A stretch of DNA of 64,000 nt, from the NCBI RefSeq assembly GCF_042676245.1, contig NZ_JBHTKA010000007.1, forward strand, positions 744,001 to 808,000. Reading direction: 5' to 3'. The DNA comes from Ohtaekwangia kribbensis. Its GTDB lineage: Bacteria > Bacteroidota > Bacteroidia > Cytophagales > Cyclobacteriaceae. A program made the position numbers and the translations under genes. Positions 7,134 through 15,903 of this stretch are shown piece after piece. Position 1 is the stretch's first letter; every line of letters starts with the position of its first letter. The notes under the pieces are model-generated. The model was not told the DNA's origin and made no database searches. It saw only the letters and a list, made by a program, of their open reading frames with translations.

Positions 7134-9872
7134 ATGGTGCTTTTCATCGACAACAAACCGTATGAAGTTCCTGCCGGTAAAAATCTGCTGGAGACCTGCC
7201 TCTCGCTCGGGCTGGATGTACCATACTTCTGCTGGCATCCGGCTATGGGTTCTGTAGGAGCTTGCAGGCAATGCGCCGTGAAGGTATATAAAGATGAAAA
7301 CGACCAGAAAGGCAGACTTGTCATGTCGTGTATGGAGCCCGTTGTAAACAACCAGCGTATATCCGTTGAAGATCATGAAGCCAAAGAGTTTCGAGGACAT
7401 GTAATCGAATGGCTGATGACTAACCACCCGCACGATTGCGCAGTATGCGATGAAGGCGGTTCCTGTCATTTGCAAGACATGACGGTAATGACCGGACATA
7501 ACTATCGTAACTTCCGCTATAAAAAACGCACCTATACCAATCAGTATTTAGGTCCCTTTCTCAATCATGAAATGAACCGTTGCATCCAGTGCTACCGTTG
7601 TGTGCGCTTTTATAAAGACTATGCAGGTGGTAAAGATCTGGATGTATTTGCGTCAAAGAACAATGTATACTTTGGCCGGGCAGAAGATGGTGTGCTGGAA
7701 AATGAGTTCAGTGGTAACCTGGCCGAAGTATGTCCTACGGGAGTGTTTACCGATAAGACACTCAAGCAACATTATACGCGCAAGTGGGATCTTACCATGG
7801 CACCTTCTGTTTGCCAGCATTGCAGCATTGGCTGTAATACCATTGCCGGTGAACGATACGGTTCGCTGCGCATGATTGCCAACCGGTATAACGGTGATGT
7901 AAACGGATATTTTCTCTGCGATCGCGGCCGGTATGGATATGAATTTGTCAATGCTGCCGATCGTATTCGTAATCCACATATACAACAACGCGAGACCGAT
8001 CGTGGGACCTTGCTTTCAACCTTATCCGGATTGCTCAATAAACCAGGCGTGATTGGTATAGGTTCTCCGCGTGCGTCACTTCAATCCAATTTTGTTTTGA
8101 AAGCATTGGTAGGCGAGCATAATTTTTACCACGGTGTATCCGATACAGAACATGATCTGGCCGAACTCGCCGTTAAGATTTTGCGTGAAGGTCCTGTGCG
8201 TACACCGTCTACTAAAGAAGTCGAAGAAGCCGATGCTGTTTTTATACTCGGTGAAGACATAACCAATACAGCTCCTATACTGGCACTGGCCGTTCGTCAA
8301 TCTGTACAACAACAACCGGCAGCACTTGCTGAGAAAGCAAATATACCCTTGTGGAATGATGCTGCCGTGAAAGGTATTGTACAGGATAAAAAAGGCCCCT
8401 TGTTCATCGCGACTTTAACTACAACTAAACTGGATGAACTGGCCACTGCCACGTATCGGGCAACCCCGGAATGTATAGCGCGACTTGGTTTTGCCGTAGC
8501 ACATGCATTGGACAATACGTCTCCGGCCGTTACGGATCTCTCAGAAAATATGGTGGTCCTTGCCGGACAGATAGCCCAGGCGTTGCGTGCTGCCAAAAAG
8601 CCGGTAATCATTTCAGGAGCAGGTTGCGAAAGTGATGCCGTGATGAAAGCTGCCGCCAACGTGGCCTATGCTTTGAATAAAGAAAACAGTAACACAGGCC
8701 TGGTATATACCATGCTCGAATGTAACTCCATCGGACTCGCCATGATGGGAGGACACCGGCTGCATGCAGCATTCAACGCAGTTGTGAACGGACATGCTGA
8801 TACGGTAATTGTACTGGAGAACGATCTATACCGTCATGGAAGAAAATCAGATGTAGAAGCATTCCTGAAAGCCTGCCGGAATATAATTGTACTCGATCAT
8901 TCTGTTCATGCCACTACGCAACAGGCCGATGTAGTTATACCGGCCGGTACATTTGCAGAATCGGATGGCATAGTGGTGAACAACGAAGGGCGCGCACAGC
9001 GGTTCTTCCAGGTATATGAATCCAAGGATATGGTTTGTGAAAGCTGGCGATGGTTACTGGATATAGGAGCTGCCGCCAATCATGCACGACTAAGCCATTG
9101 GAAAAACTTTGAAGAAATCACTCACGCTATAGCAACCGATGAGCCTTTATTGAAGCGTATAGATGCTGTAACACCGCCATCGCAGTTCAGAGTTGCCGGC
9201 CAGCGTATACCACGTGAGCCACATCGCTATAGCGGTCGCACTTCAATGCACGCCAATATCAATGTAAGCGAACCTAAACCACCGGAAGATGCGGATTCAC
9301 CATTGTCCTATACCATGGAAGGGTATCGTGGCATGCCGCCATCATCGATGATTCCATTCTTCTGGTCTCCGGGTTGGAACTCGGTACAATCCGTAAATAA
9401 ATATCAGCAGGAGATAGGGGGTGAACTGAAAGGTGGCGATCCCGGCATACGATTACTCGAACCCGTTGCCGATAAAACAATAAAATACTTTGAAGGTATA
9501 CCGGAAGCGTTCAAACCGTTGGAAGATCATTTGCTCATTATGCCGATGCATCACATTTTCGGTTCAGATGAGCTGAGTGCACGATCTCCTTCAGTAGCAC
9601 AACGTATACCGAAGCCCTATATATTACTCAGCATGGACGATGCCGTTGCTTTGAGCCTTCTCGAAAATTACATGCTTACTTTTTATATAGGTCGCTACGA
9701 ATATAGTTTACCCGTAAAAGTAAGCAACGCCCTTCCCAACGGAGTAGCTGCTGTACCGTACGGTCTTCCCGAAATACCCTACACCGAACTCCCCGAATGG
9801 GCCACCACACGCTCCCCTAAATACTTACACACCTTAACCCCAACCTACACACCTAAACACCTAAACACTTAA
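7134..9872 (+). CDS. nuoG: NADH-quinone oxidoreductase subunit G
   Basis: A 912-residue, multi-cluster subunit of the peripheral arm. The N-terminal ferredoxin domain has C33, C44, C47 and C66 for a [2Fe-2S] cluster. The His-Cys ligated N5 motif is H98-x3-C102-x2-C105-x5-C111. The N4 ligands are C150, C153, C156 and C200. An additional C227-x2-C230-x3-C234 with C262 matches the N7 cluster found only in some bacteria. The remainder is a molybdopterin-oxidoreductase-like domain that in complex I no longer carries cofactor. The last ~16 residues (YLHTLTPTYTPKHLNT) are encoded by the same ACACCTAAACAC-type repeat found in neighbouring gaps, so the native C-terminus was probably replaced or extended. 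Confidence 0.96.
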   Translation: MVLFIDNKPYEVPAGKNLLETCLSLGLDVPYFCWHPAMGSVGACRQCAVKVYKDENDQKGRLVMSCMEPVVNNQRISVEDHEAKEFRGHVIEWLMTNHPHDCAVCDEGGSCHLQDMTVMTGHNYRNFRYKKRTYTNQYLGPFLNHEMNRCIQCYRCVRFYKDYAGGKDLDVFASKNNVYFGRAEDGVLENEFSGNLAEVCPTGVFTDKTLKQHYTRKWDLTMAPSVCQHCSIGCNTIAGERYGSLRMIANRYNGDVNGYFLCDRGRYGYEFVNAADRIRNPHIQQRETDRGTLLSTLSGLLNKPGVIGIGSPRASLQSNFVLKALVGEHNFYHGVSDTEHDLAELAVKILREGPVRTPSTKEVEEADAVFILGEDITNTAPILALAVRQSVQQQPAALAEKANIPLWNDAAVKGIVQDKKGPLFIATLTTTKLDELATATYRATPECIARLGFAVAHALDNTSPAVTDLSENMVVLAGQIAQALRAAKKPVIISGAGCESDAVMKAAANVAYALNKENSNTGLVYTMLECNSIGLAMMGGHRLHAAFNAVVNGHADTVIVLENDLYRHGRKSDVEAFLKACRNIIVLDHSVHATTQQADVVIPAGTFAESDGIVVNNEGRAQRFFQVYESKDMVCESWRWLLDIGAAANHARLSHWKNFEEITHAIATDEPLLKRIDAVTPPSQFRVAGQRIPREPHRYSGRTSMHANINVSEPKPPEDADSPLSYTMEGYRGMPPSSMIPFFWSPGWNSVQSVNKYQQEIGGELKGGDPGIRLLEPVADKTIKYFEGIPEAFKPLEDHLLIMPMHHIFGSDELSARSPSVAQRIPKPYILLSMDDAVALSLLENYMLTFYIGRYEYSLPVKVSNALPNGVAAVPYGLPEIPYTELPEWATTRSPKYLHTLTPTYTPKHLNT

Positions 9873-9878
9873 ACACGA
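9826..9878. repeat. Dispersed repeat covering the nuoG 3' end and nuoG-nuoH junction
   Basis: Consists of ACACCTAAACAC-like units. CCAACCTACACACCTAAACAC here (about 9842-9862) is identical to the copy before nuoG. The repeat supplies the final nuoG codons and its TAA stop. Confidence 0.7.
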
Positions 9879-9883
9879 GAAAA

Positions 9884-10837
9884 ATGTCACCAGTAATAAT
9901 CGTCATTTGCGTCTTGGGAGGTTTGTTGCTCATAGCACCGGGGTTGATCTGGCTTGAGCGAAGATTGCTTGCAGTGTGGCAGGATCGTTACGGTCCTAAT
10001 CGCGCGGGTCCGTTAGGGGTATTGGTTGTACTCGCTGACACATTGAAACTTTTTTTCAAGGAAGACTGGATACCACCCTTCGCAGATAAGAAAGTATTTG
10101 TGCTGGCGCCTGCTATAGTTGTGATCACAGTGCTGATGAGTTTTGTCATTGTTCCGTTCTCACCGGGATTTATAGTGGTTGATCTGAATATAGGATTGCT
10201 CTTCTTCCTCGCCATGTCATCCATGGGCGCATATAGTATAATTCTCGGTGGCTGGGCTTCCAATAATAAATACTCATTACTGGGAGCGATGCGCGGTGCA
10301 GCGCAGATGATCTCTTACGAAGTGTTCATGGGACTTTCGCTGATGGGCGTAGTGTTGATTACCGGTTCATTTAGTCTGCACGATATAGTCGAAGCACAAC
10401 GCAACATGTGGTTTGTGGTGCCGCAGTTTTTAGGATTTGTAATTTTCTTAATAGCCGGTATAGCGGAAACACATCGTTTGCCTTTTGATATACCCGAAGC
10501 CGAGAGTGAATTGATTGCCGGGTTTCACTCCGAATATTCCGGAATGAAATTCGGAATGTTCTTCGTAGGAGAGTATATAGGCATCATGCTCATTTCGTGC
10601 ATGGTTACATGTTTGTTCTTCGGTGGCTGGCTCGGCCCAGCGTTTCTGCCACCCATCGTGTGGTTTGTCTTGAAGATGTTCGCGTTTATTGCGTTGTTCA
10701 TCCTGTTGCGTGCTTCATTGCCACGTCCGCGGTACGACCAGCTGATGGAATTCGGTTGGAAAATATTGTTGCCGTTGTCGTTACTCAATGTGATGATAAC
10801 AGCCGGAATTATATTGTGGAACGAGAATCCGCTATGA
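9884..10837 (+). CDS. nuoH: NADH-quinone oxidoreductase subunit H
   Basis: A 317-residue integral membrane subunit that links the quinone site to the proton-pumping arm, with about eight hydrophobic helices. Family landmarks are the first loop RLLAVWQDRYGPNRAGPLG (about residues 27-45), the loop after it with KLFFKEDWIPP, and the acidic loop IPEAESELIAGFHSEYSGMKF around residues 204-224 that lines the quinone cavity. The ATG at 9884 is preceded by GAGAAAA. nuoI follows after 46 bases. Confidence 0.96.
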   Translation: MSPVIIVICVLGGLLLIAPGLIWLERRLLAVWQDRYGPNRAGPLGVLVVLADTLKLFFKEDWIPPFADKKVFVLAPAIVVITVLMSFVIVPFSPGFIVVDLNIGLLFFLAMSSMGAYSIILGGWASNNKYSLLGAMRGAAQMISYEVFMGLSLMGVVLITGSFSLHDIVEAQRNMWFVVPQFLGFVIFLIAGIAETHRLPFDIPEAESELIAGFHSEYSGMKFGMFFVGEYIGIMLISCMVTCLFFGGWLGPAFLPPIVWFVLKMFAFIALFILLRASLPRPRYDQLMEFGWKILLPLSLLNVMITAGIILWNENPL

Positions 10838-10883
10838 AAGTATATATAGTTTGGTAAGTATAGTTCACTAAAAATAAAACGCC

Positions 10884-11399
10884 ATGTTCAGCATTATCCG
10901 TACCATGTGGCTCACGTTTTTGCACATGTTTCACAAACGTGCCACCATTCAATACCCGGAAGAGAAGCCGCAGTTACCGGCACGCTGGCGAGGGCGTATC
11001 GTATTAACACGCGATCCGGACATGGAGGAGCGCTGCGTAGGATGTTATCTCTGCGCAGCGGCTTGTCCGGTAGACTGTATATCGCTTCAGGCGACAGAAG
11101 ATGAACATGGCCGCAGATACCCGGCATTCTTCCGGATAAACTTCTCGCGGTGTATATTCTGCGGTTACTGCGAAGAAGCATGTCCTACATACGCCATACA
11201 ACTTATACCGGATTTTGAAATGGGCGAATACGTTCGGCAGAACTTAGTATACGAGAAAGAAGATCTGCTCATTAACAGTCAGGGTAAATATCCTGGCTAT
11301 AATTACTATAGAGTAGCAGGACTGGCGATCAAGGGCAAGTCGAAGGGAGAAGGCGATAACGAGCTTGAGCCGGTGGACGTACACAGCTTGCTGCCGTAG
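10884..11399 (+). CDS. nuoI: NADH-quinone oxidoreductase subunit I
   Basis: A 171-residue subunit with two ferredoxin-type [4Fe-4S] clusters (N6a and N6b), which relay electrons between NuoG and NuoB. Ligands are C51, C54, C57 and C61 with C65 (CVGCYLCAAACPVDC), and C90, C93, C96 and C100 (CIFCGYCEEACP). A short amphipathic N-terminus (FSIIRTMWLTFLHMF) is typical for the membrane-facing helix. The polar C-terminal tail after about residue 145 is not conserved. A 195-base gap with repeats separates it from nuoJ. Confidence 0.96.
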   Translation: MFSIIRTMWLTFLHMFHKRATIQYPEEKPQLPARWRGRIVLTRDPDMEERCVGCYLCAAACPVDCISLQATEDEHGRRYPAFFRINFSRCIFCGYCEEACPTYAIQLIPDFEMGEYVRQNLVYEKEDLLINSQGKYPGYNYYRVAGLAIKGKSKGEGDNELEPVDVHSLLP

Positions 11400-11594
11400 A
11401 AGCTACTAGCTTCTAGGTGTTTTGTCCTGAGGCCAGGAGCCTGCAACCGGAAGCGATCTTTAGATCCAATTGCACAGAGAACACGAAGAAGACGCAAAGG
11501 ATCACAAAGTTTTTGATGCATTTCACTATTAACCGGCTGTTTGTCCTGAAGCCAGCCAGAAGCCGGCAGCCAAACCAATAACGGATAACGAACT
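11400..11594. repeat. Repeat-filled gap between nuoI and nuoJ
   Basis: Contains three dispersed words. TTGTCCTGAGGCCAG is at about 11422-11436, and its variant TTGTCCTGAAGCCAGCCA at about 11541-11558. A 48-base CACAGAG-type element is at 11464-11511 (second copy at 17402-17450). AATAACGGATAACGAA is at about 11577-11592, just before the nuoJ ATG. No gene is seen here. Confidence 0.7.
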
Positions 11595-12116
11595 ATGGCC
11601 TTCTACATCGCATCCATCATCGCTATACTCGCCACTGTCATGGTGATTACGCGCTATAATATGATCCATGCATTGCTATACTTGGTGGTTTCCTTCCTGG
11701 CGGTAGCAGTAATTTTCTTTATGCTGGGAGCTCCGTTTGTCGCGGCTCTCGAAGTAATTATATATGCCGGTGCCATTGTGGTGCTCATCATCTTCGTAAT
11801 TATGATGCTCAACATGAAAGAAGAATCGGTTGAGCAGGAGCGAAAGTGGTTTAGCAAGAATATATGGATTGGTCCCGGAATATTAGCATTGGTGTTGCTG
11901 GGCGAGCTGGTATATATACTGGTAACGTCCGAGCGGGTGTTGTTGAATAATGCTGTGGTGGATTCAAAGGCAGTAGGCATGTCGTTGTATGGTCCATACA
12001 TTATCGGTGTGGAGTTATGCGGTTTGTTGTTGATGGCCGGTATAGTGGGTGCCTATCATTTGGGCAGACAGCGTAGAAAAGTGATTCATCGTTTCCTTGA
12101 AAAGACAGAAGAATGA
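11595..12116 (+). CDS. nuoJ: NADH-quinone oxidoreductase subunit J
   Basis: A 173-residue membrane subunit with five hydrophobic helices. The third helix carries the family segment EVIIYAGAIVVLIIFVIMML (about residues 52-71), whose pi-bulge and glycine are central to coupling quinone chemistry to proton pumping. The charged C-terminal tail RQRRKVIHRFLEKTEE faces the cytoplasm. It overlaps nuoK by four bases (ATGA). Confidence 0.95.
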   Translation: MAFYIASIIAILATVMVITRYNMIHALLYLVVSFLAVAVIFFMLGAPFVAALEVIIYAGAIVVLIIFVIMMLNMKEESVEQERKWFSKNIWIGPGILALVLLGELVYILVTSERVLLNNAVVDSKAVGMSLYGPYIIGVELCGLLLMAGIVGAYHLGRQRRKVIHRFLEKTEE

Positions 12117-12421
12117 ATGCATTGCCAATTGATATGGGGTTGTTGCTGGCAGGAGTGTTATTTACTCTTGGGTTGATCAGCGTGCTGATCAGGCGCAACA
12201 TTATATTCATGCTGATCTCGGTAGAGATCATGCTGAATGCTGCAGGTCTTGCTTTTATCGTAGCAGGTTCGCGCTGGGCGCAGGCTGACGGACAAGTGAT
12301 GTTCATCTTTATACTCACCATGGCCGCAGCCGAGGTTTCTGTAGGACTCGCCTTAATCCTGCAGATATACCACCAGTTGAAGACGCTGGACAGTGATGCT
12401 GCCGATAAGATGAACGGATAA
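12113..12421 (+). CDS. nuoK: NADH-quinone oxidoreductase subunit K
   Basis: A 102-residue, three-helix membrane subunit homologous to MrpC. The second helix holds the conserved glutamate in ISVEIMLNAAGLAF (about residues 36-49), and the third the second key glutamate in TMAAAEVSVGLAL (about 66-78). Both lie on the proton-translocation path. Start overlaps the nuoJ stop; nuoL begins 21 bases behind the stop. Confidence 0.95.
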   Translation: MNALPIDMGLLLAGVLFTLGLISVLIRRNIIFMLISVEIMLNAAGLAFIVAGSRWAQADGQVMFIFILTMAAAEVSVGLALILQIYHQLKTLDSDAADKMNG

Positions 12422-12442
12422 ATATATTCTAAACATCGTGTA

Positions 12443-14329
12443 ATGATCAAATTGCTTTGGCTTATACCAACCTTGCCTTTCCTGGGCGCACTGATCCTGA
12501 TATTAACCGGTTCGCGACTATCATGGCGTATCGCGGCATGTATTGGCGCGGGCAGTATAGGACTTGCTGCTATACTTACAATACTGGTTGGCTATGATTT
12601 TCTTGCATCCGGAAAAGAAGCTTACCTGCATGTTGCGTGGAACTGGTTTCAGGCAGGAGACCTTTCTACAACTTTTTCGTTCTACCTCGATTCACTCTCC
12701 ATGGTGTTTATATTCGTGATCACTTTCGTAGGTTTTCTCATTCATATATACTCCATCGAGTTCATGCAGGAGGACGAAGGCTTCTCACGATTCTTCGCGT
12801 ACCTGAATTTGTTTGTATGCTCTATGCTTATCCTGGTACTGGCCGATAATCTCGTGCTACTATACTTAGGTTGGGAAGGTGTAGGGCTCTGTAGTTATTT
12901 ATTGATCGGCTTCTGGTATACCGAAGAAAAGAATGGTTATGCAGCACGTAAAGCTTTTATCATTACACGTGTAGGCGATACAGCCATGGCTGTTGGTTTG
13001 TTCCTGCTGTTCACCGTCTTTCATACATTGAATATACAGGATATACTTACACAGGCGCCACTGCTATGGACAACCGGAGCATCGATGGCTGTTGTGATAG
13101 GATTTTCACTGTTAGGTGGAGCGGTAGGTAAATCTGCACAACTCCCGTTGCAGACATGGTTACCCGATGCCATGGCCGGTCCTTCTCCGGTCAGTGCACT
13201 CATTCATGCCGCTACGATGGTAACAGCGGGAGTATATTTGATCACACGCATGCATATCGTATATGAACTTGCACCGCTGGCACAACTGTGGGTTGGTATA
13301 ATTGGTGCGATCACGTTGTTGATTGCCGGCTTCAGTGCGTTAACGCAGTTTGATCTTAAACGTGTGTTGGCATACTCTACCATCAGTCAGATCGGCTATA
13401 TGTTTCTGGCGATGGGCGTAGGAGCGTGGTCTGCCGCTATATTTCATTTTATGATACATGCTTTCTTCAAAGCCCTGTTATTTCTTGCAGCAGGAGCAAT
13501 CATTATGGCGTTGCATCATGAACATGATATGTTCCGCATGGGCGGACTCAAAAATAAATTACCGGTTATCTATTGGACATTCCTCATCGGTGCGGCATCG
13601 CTGGCGGCATTGCCTTTTGTAACAGCAGGTTTCTATAGTAAAGATCAGATCCTGTGGCTGGCGTGGGCCGGAGAGGAAGGTAATCTCTGGTTTTTTCTGG
13701 CAGCTTTAACGGGTGCGGTAGTGACTGCAGTCTATACATTCCGTATGGTGTTCATTACGTTTTTCGGGGAGGCCAAAACTAAGATCAGTCACGTACCAGG
13801 AATGCGCATAACCGTACCGTTGATGGTACTGGCAGCGCTGTCGTTCGCGGGTGGTTTCATTGAACTTCCGCATACATTAGGACACTTTACATTGTTTTCG
13901 GATTACCTGTCACCGTTGTTACCGGCAGTTACGTTGAAAGAAGGGATTGAAACCACCGAATGGACTATTCAACTTGTAACGGCTGTACTGGCACTTGGCG
14001 GTGTATACCTCACGTATATACTCTATGTGAAACAACCACAGCTCTCCAACGAGATTAAAAGTTCAACGTTTGAGTTGCACCAGTTCTGGTTTCGTGGCTG
14101 GGACTTCGATGCACTCTATAACTTTGTATTTGTACGACCTTTTGTATTCCTGTCGCGCATCAATAAGAATGATGTGATCGATCAATTTTATACCGGGCTG
14201 GTGCAGATCACCGAGTACTTCAACAGCGCCTTTGTCAAAACTCAGAATGGTGTACTGCGCTGGTATGTTATGAGTATCGTGGTAGGAGCAATCCTGATTT
14301 TAACCATTAGTCTGTTTGTTCAACCCTAA
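12443..14329 (+). CDS. nuoL: NADH-quinone oxidoreductase subunit L (antiporter-like)
   Basis: A 628-residue distal proton-pumping subunit related to Mrp antiporter subunits, with about 14-16 membrane helices. The conserved glutamate helix is seen as LVLLYLGWEGVGLCSYLLIG (about residues 135-154). The lysine helix motif is GKSAQLPLQTWLPDAMAGPSPVSALIHAATMV (first K about residue 230), followed by AYSTISQIGYMFLAMG. The C-terminal extension includes the polar lateral-helix region characteristic of NuoL. Normal length, and followed by nuoM after 11 bases. Confidence 0.96.
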   Translation: MIKLLWLIPTLPFLGALILILTGSRLSWRIAACIGAGSIGLAAILTILVGYDFLASGKEAYLHVAWNWFQAGDLSTTFSFYLDSLSMVFIFVITFVGFLIHIYSIEFMQEDEGFSRFFAYLNLFVCSMLILVLADNLVLLYLGWEGVGLCSYLLIGFWYTEEKNGYAARKAFIITRVGDTAMAVGLFLLFTVFHTLNIQDILTQAPLLWTTGASMAVVIGFSLLGGAVGKSAQLPLQTWLPDAMAGPSPVSALIHAATMVTAGVYLITRMHIVYELAPLAQLWVGIIGAITLLIAGFSALTQFDLKRVLAYSTISQIGYMFLAMGVGAWSAAIFHFMIHAFFKALLFLAAGAIIMALHHEHDMFRMGGLKNKLPVIYWTFLIGAASLAALPFVTAGFYSKDQILWLAWAGEEGNLWFFLAALTGAVVTAVYTFRMVFITFFGEAKTKISHVPGMRITVPLMVLAALSFAGGFIELPHTLGHFTLFSDYLSPLLPAVTLKEGIETTEWTIQLVTAVLALGGVYLTYILYVKQPQLSNEIKSSTFELHQFWFRGWDFDALYNFVFVRPFVFLSRINKNDVIDQFYTGLVQITEYFNSAFVKTQNGVLRWYVMSIVVGAILILTISLFVQP

Positions 14330-14340
14330 AAGCTCTGCGT

Positions 14341-15903
14341 ATGCTGCTCGCGTTATTAATACTATTACTCATGGCCGGTGGTATAGCTTCTGGTTTCCTC
14401 GCAAGAGTAAGTCACGCAGCGTGTCGCTGGCTGGCATTGATTACCGTTACCATTGCATTTGCTATCATCGTCTCAGTATGGATTGATGAAGGTCTATCGA
14501 TGACACAGACAGATTCGTGGCTTCGCGATCTATATATACCCTGGATACCAAGTTTTGGTATCGCATTTCATTTGGCGATGGATGGTTTAAGCCTGTTAAT
14601 GCTTGCCTTAACATTCTTCCTTGGTATACTCGCTGTGCTTGTCTCATGGAAAGAAATTCAATATCGCGTAGGATTTTTTCATTTCAATCTGTTGTGGGTG
14701 GTGGCCGGCATCACAGGTGTATTCTTAACCATGGATCTGTTCCTATTCTATTTCTTCTGGGAAGTGATGTTGATCCCGATGTACTTTCTCATCGGCATCT
14801 GGGGACATGAGAATAAACAATACGCGGCCTATAAATTTTTCATCTTTACTCAGGCGAGCGGATTGCTGATGTTGCTTTCCATACTTGCCCTATATTTCAT
14901 TCATGGCGAACAAACCGGGATCTATAGCTTTGATTACTTCTCGATACTGGGTACAACGCTATCGCCTGAGACAGGGCGGTGGTTAATGTTCGGATTCCTG
15001 ATCGCCTTCATTGTTAAATTACCCGTTGTGCCTTTGCACACGTGGTTGCCCGATGCTCATACGGAAGCACCAACAGCCGGAAGTTTGTTGCTGGCGGGTT
15101 TACTACTCAAAACAGGTGCGTATGGTTTGATACGTTTTGTGCTGCCTATATTTCCGGAGGCATCGGCCAGTATAGCACCCGTTGCTATGTTACTGGGCGT
15201 TGTCGGTATACTTTATGGCGCCATGCAGGCATACTCACAAACAGATTTTAAACGACTCGTGGCCTATACCAGTGTTAGTCACATGGGCTTTATTATGCTC
15301 GGTGTATTTGCCTTCAATGAGCTGGCCATGCAAGGTGTGGTAATGCAAATGATCACCCACGGAATTAGTACGGGTGCGTTGTTCGTTATAGCCGGTGTAC
15401 TTTACGAACGCATCCATACCCGTGATATACTTCGCATGGGGGGAATGTGGAAGAAGGTTCCGTTCATGGGCACTGTGGCTATGATATTTGTTATGGCTTC
15501 GCTGGGTTTACCCGGACTCGGAAATTTTGTTGCTGAATTCATGACGCTGATCGGTGCCTGGCAGGCGAACAAGTTATTCACAATCATTGCAACGGCCGGG
15601 CTGGTGTTCGCGACTGCTTACTCACTTCGCATTATGCAGAAAGTATTTTTAGGGAAGAATATAGAAGGACACAGCATGACCGACCTGTCGCTTCGTGAAA
15701 AATTTATACTGGTACCGCTGTGTGTGGTGATCATCTGGCTCGGATTATTCCCGCAGCAGGTGATCAATGCCGCCAGGCCTACCGTTGCCAATAGTATGCA
15801 TGCGAAGAACCACACGGCTATCCATCAAGAGGCACAAACAAATCACGTAAAGTATACATCGGCATTTACTTTAGAGAAAGGAGGAAGCCATGAACATGAA
15901 TGA
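14341..15903 (+). CDS. nuoM: NADH-quinone oxidoreductase subunit M (antiporter-like)
   Basis: A 520-residue proton-pumping subunit with about 14 helices. The glutamate motif FFWEVMLIPMYFLIGIWG lies near residues 139-156. The lysine/histidine helix is KLPVVPLHTWLPDAHTEAPT (about 227-246), and the broken-helix region includes DFKRLVAYTSVSHMGF. The C-terminus is hydrophilic and histidine-containing (HTAIHQEAQTNH), unusual but plausible as a periplasmic or cytoplasmic tail. The 3' end overlaps nuoN by 14 bases and contains the nuoN ribosome binding site. Confidence 0.96.
   Translation: MLLALLILLLMAGGIASGFLARVSHAACRWLALITVTIAFAIIVSVWIDEGLSMTQTDSWLRDLYIPWIPSFGIAFHLAMDGLSLLMLALTFFLGILAVLVSWKEIQYRVGFFHFNLLWVVAGITGVFLTMDLFLFYFFWEVMLIPMYFLIGIWGHENKQYAAYKFFIFTQASGLLMLLSILALYFIHGEQTGIYSFDYFSILGTTLSPETGRWLMFGFLIAFIVKLPVVPLHTWLPDAHTEAPTAGSLLLAGLLLKTGAYGLIRFVLPIFPEASASIAPVAMLLGVVGILYGAMQAYSQTDFKRLVAYTSVSHMGFIMLGVFAFNELAMQGVVMQMITHGISTGALFVIAGVLYERIHTRDILRMGGMWKKVPFMGTVAMIFVMASLGLPGLGNFVAEFMTLIGAWQANKLFTIIATAGLVFATAYSLRIMQKVFLGKNIEGHSMTDLSLREKFILVPLCVVIIWLGLFPQQVINAARPTVANSMHAKNHTAIHQEAQTNHVKYTSAFTLEKGGSHEHE
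15877..15889 (+). promoter_or_regulatory. Shine-Dalgarno for nuoN inside nuoM
   Basis: AAAGGAGG at 15877-15884 lies five bases before ATG 15890. It is one of the few clear anti-16S matches in the window and favours 15890 over the in-frame ATG at 15896 as the nuoN start. Confidence 0.65.
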
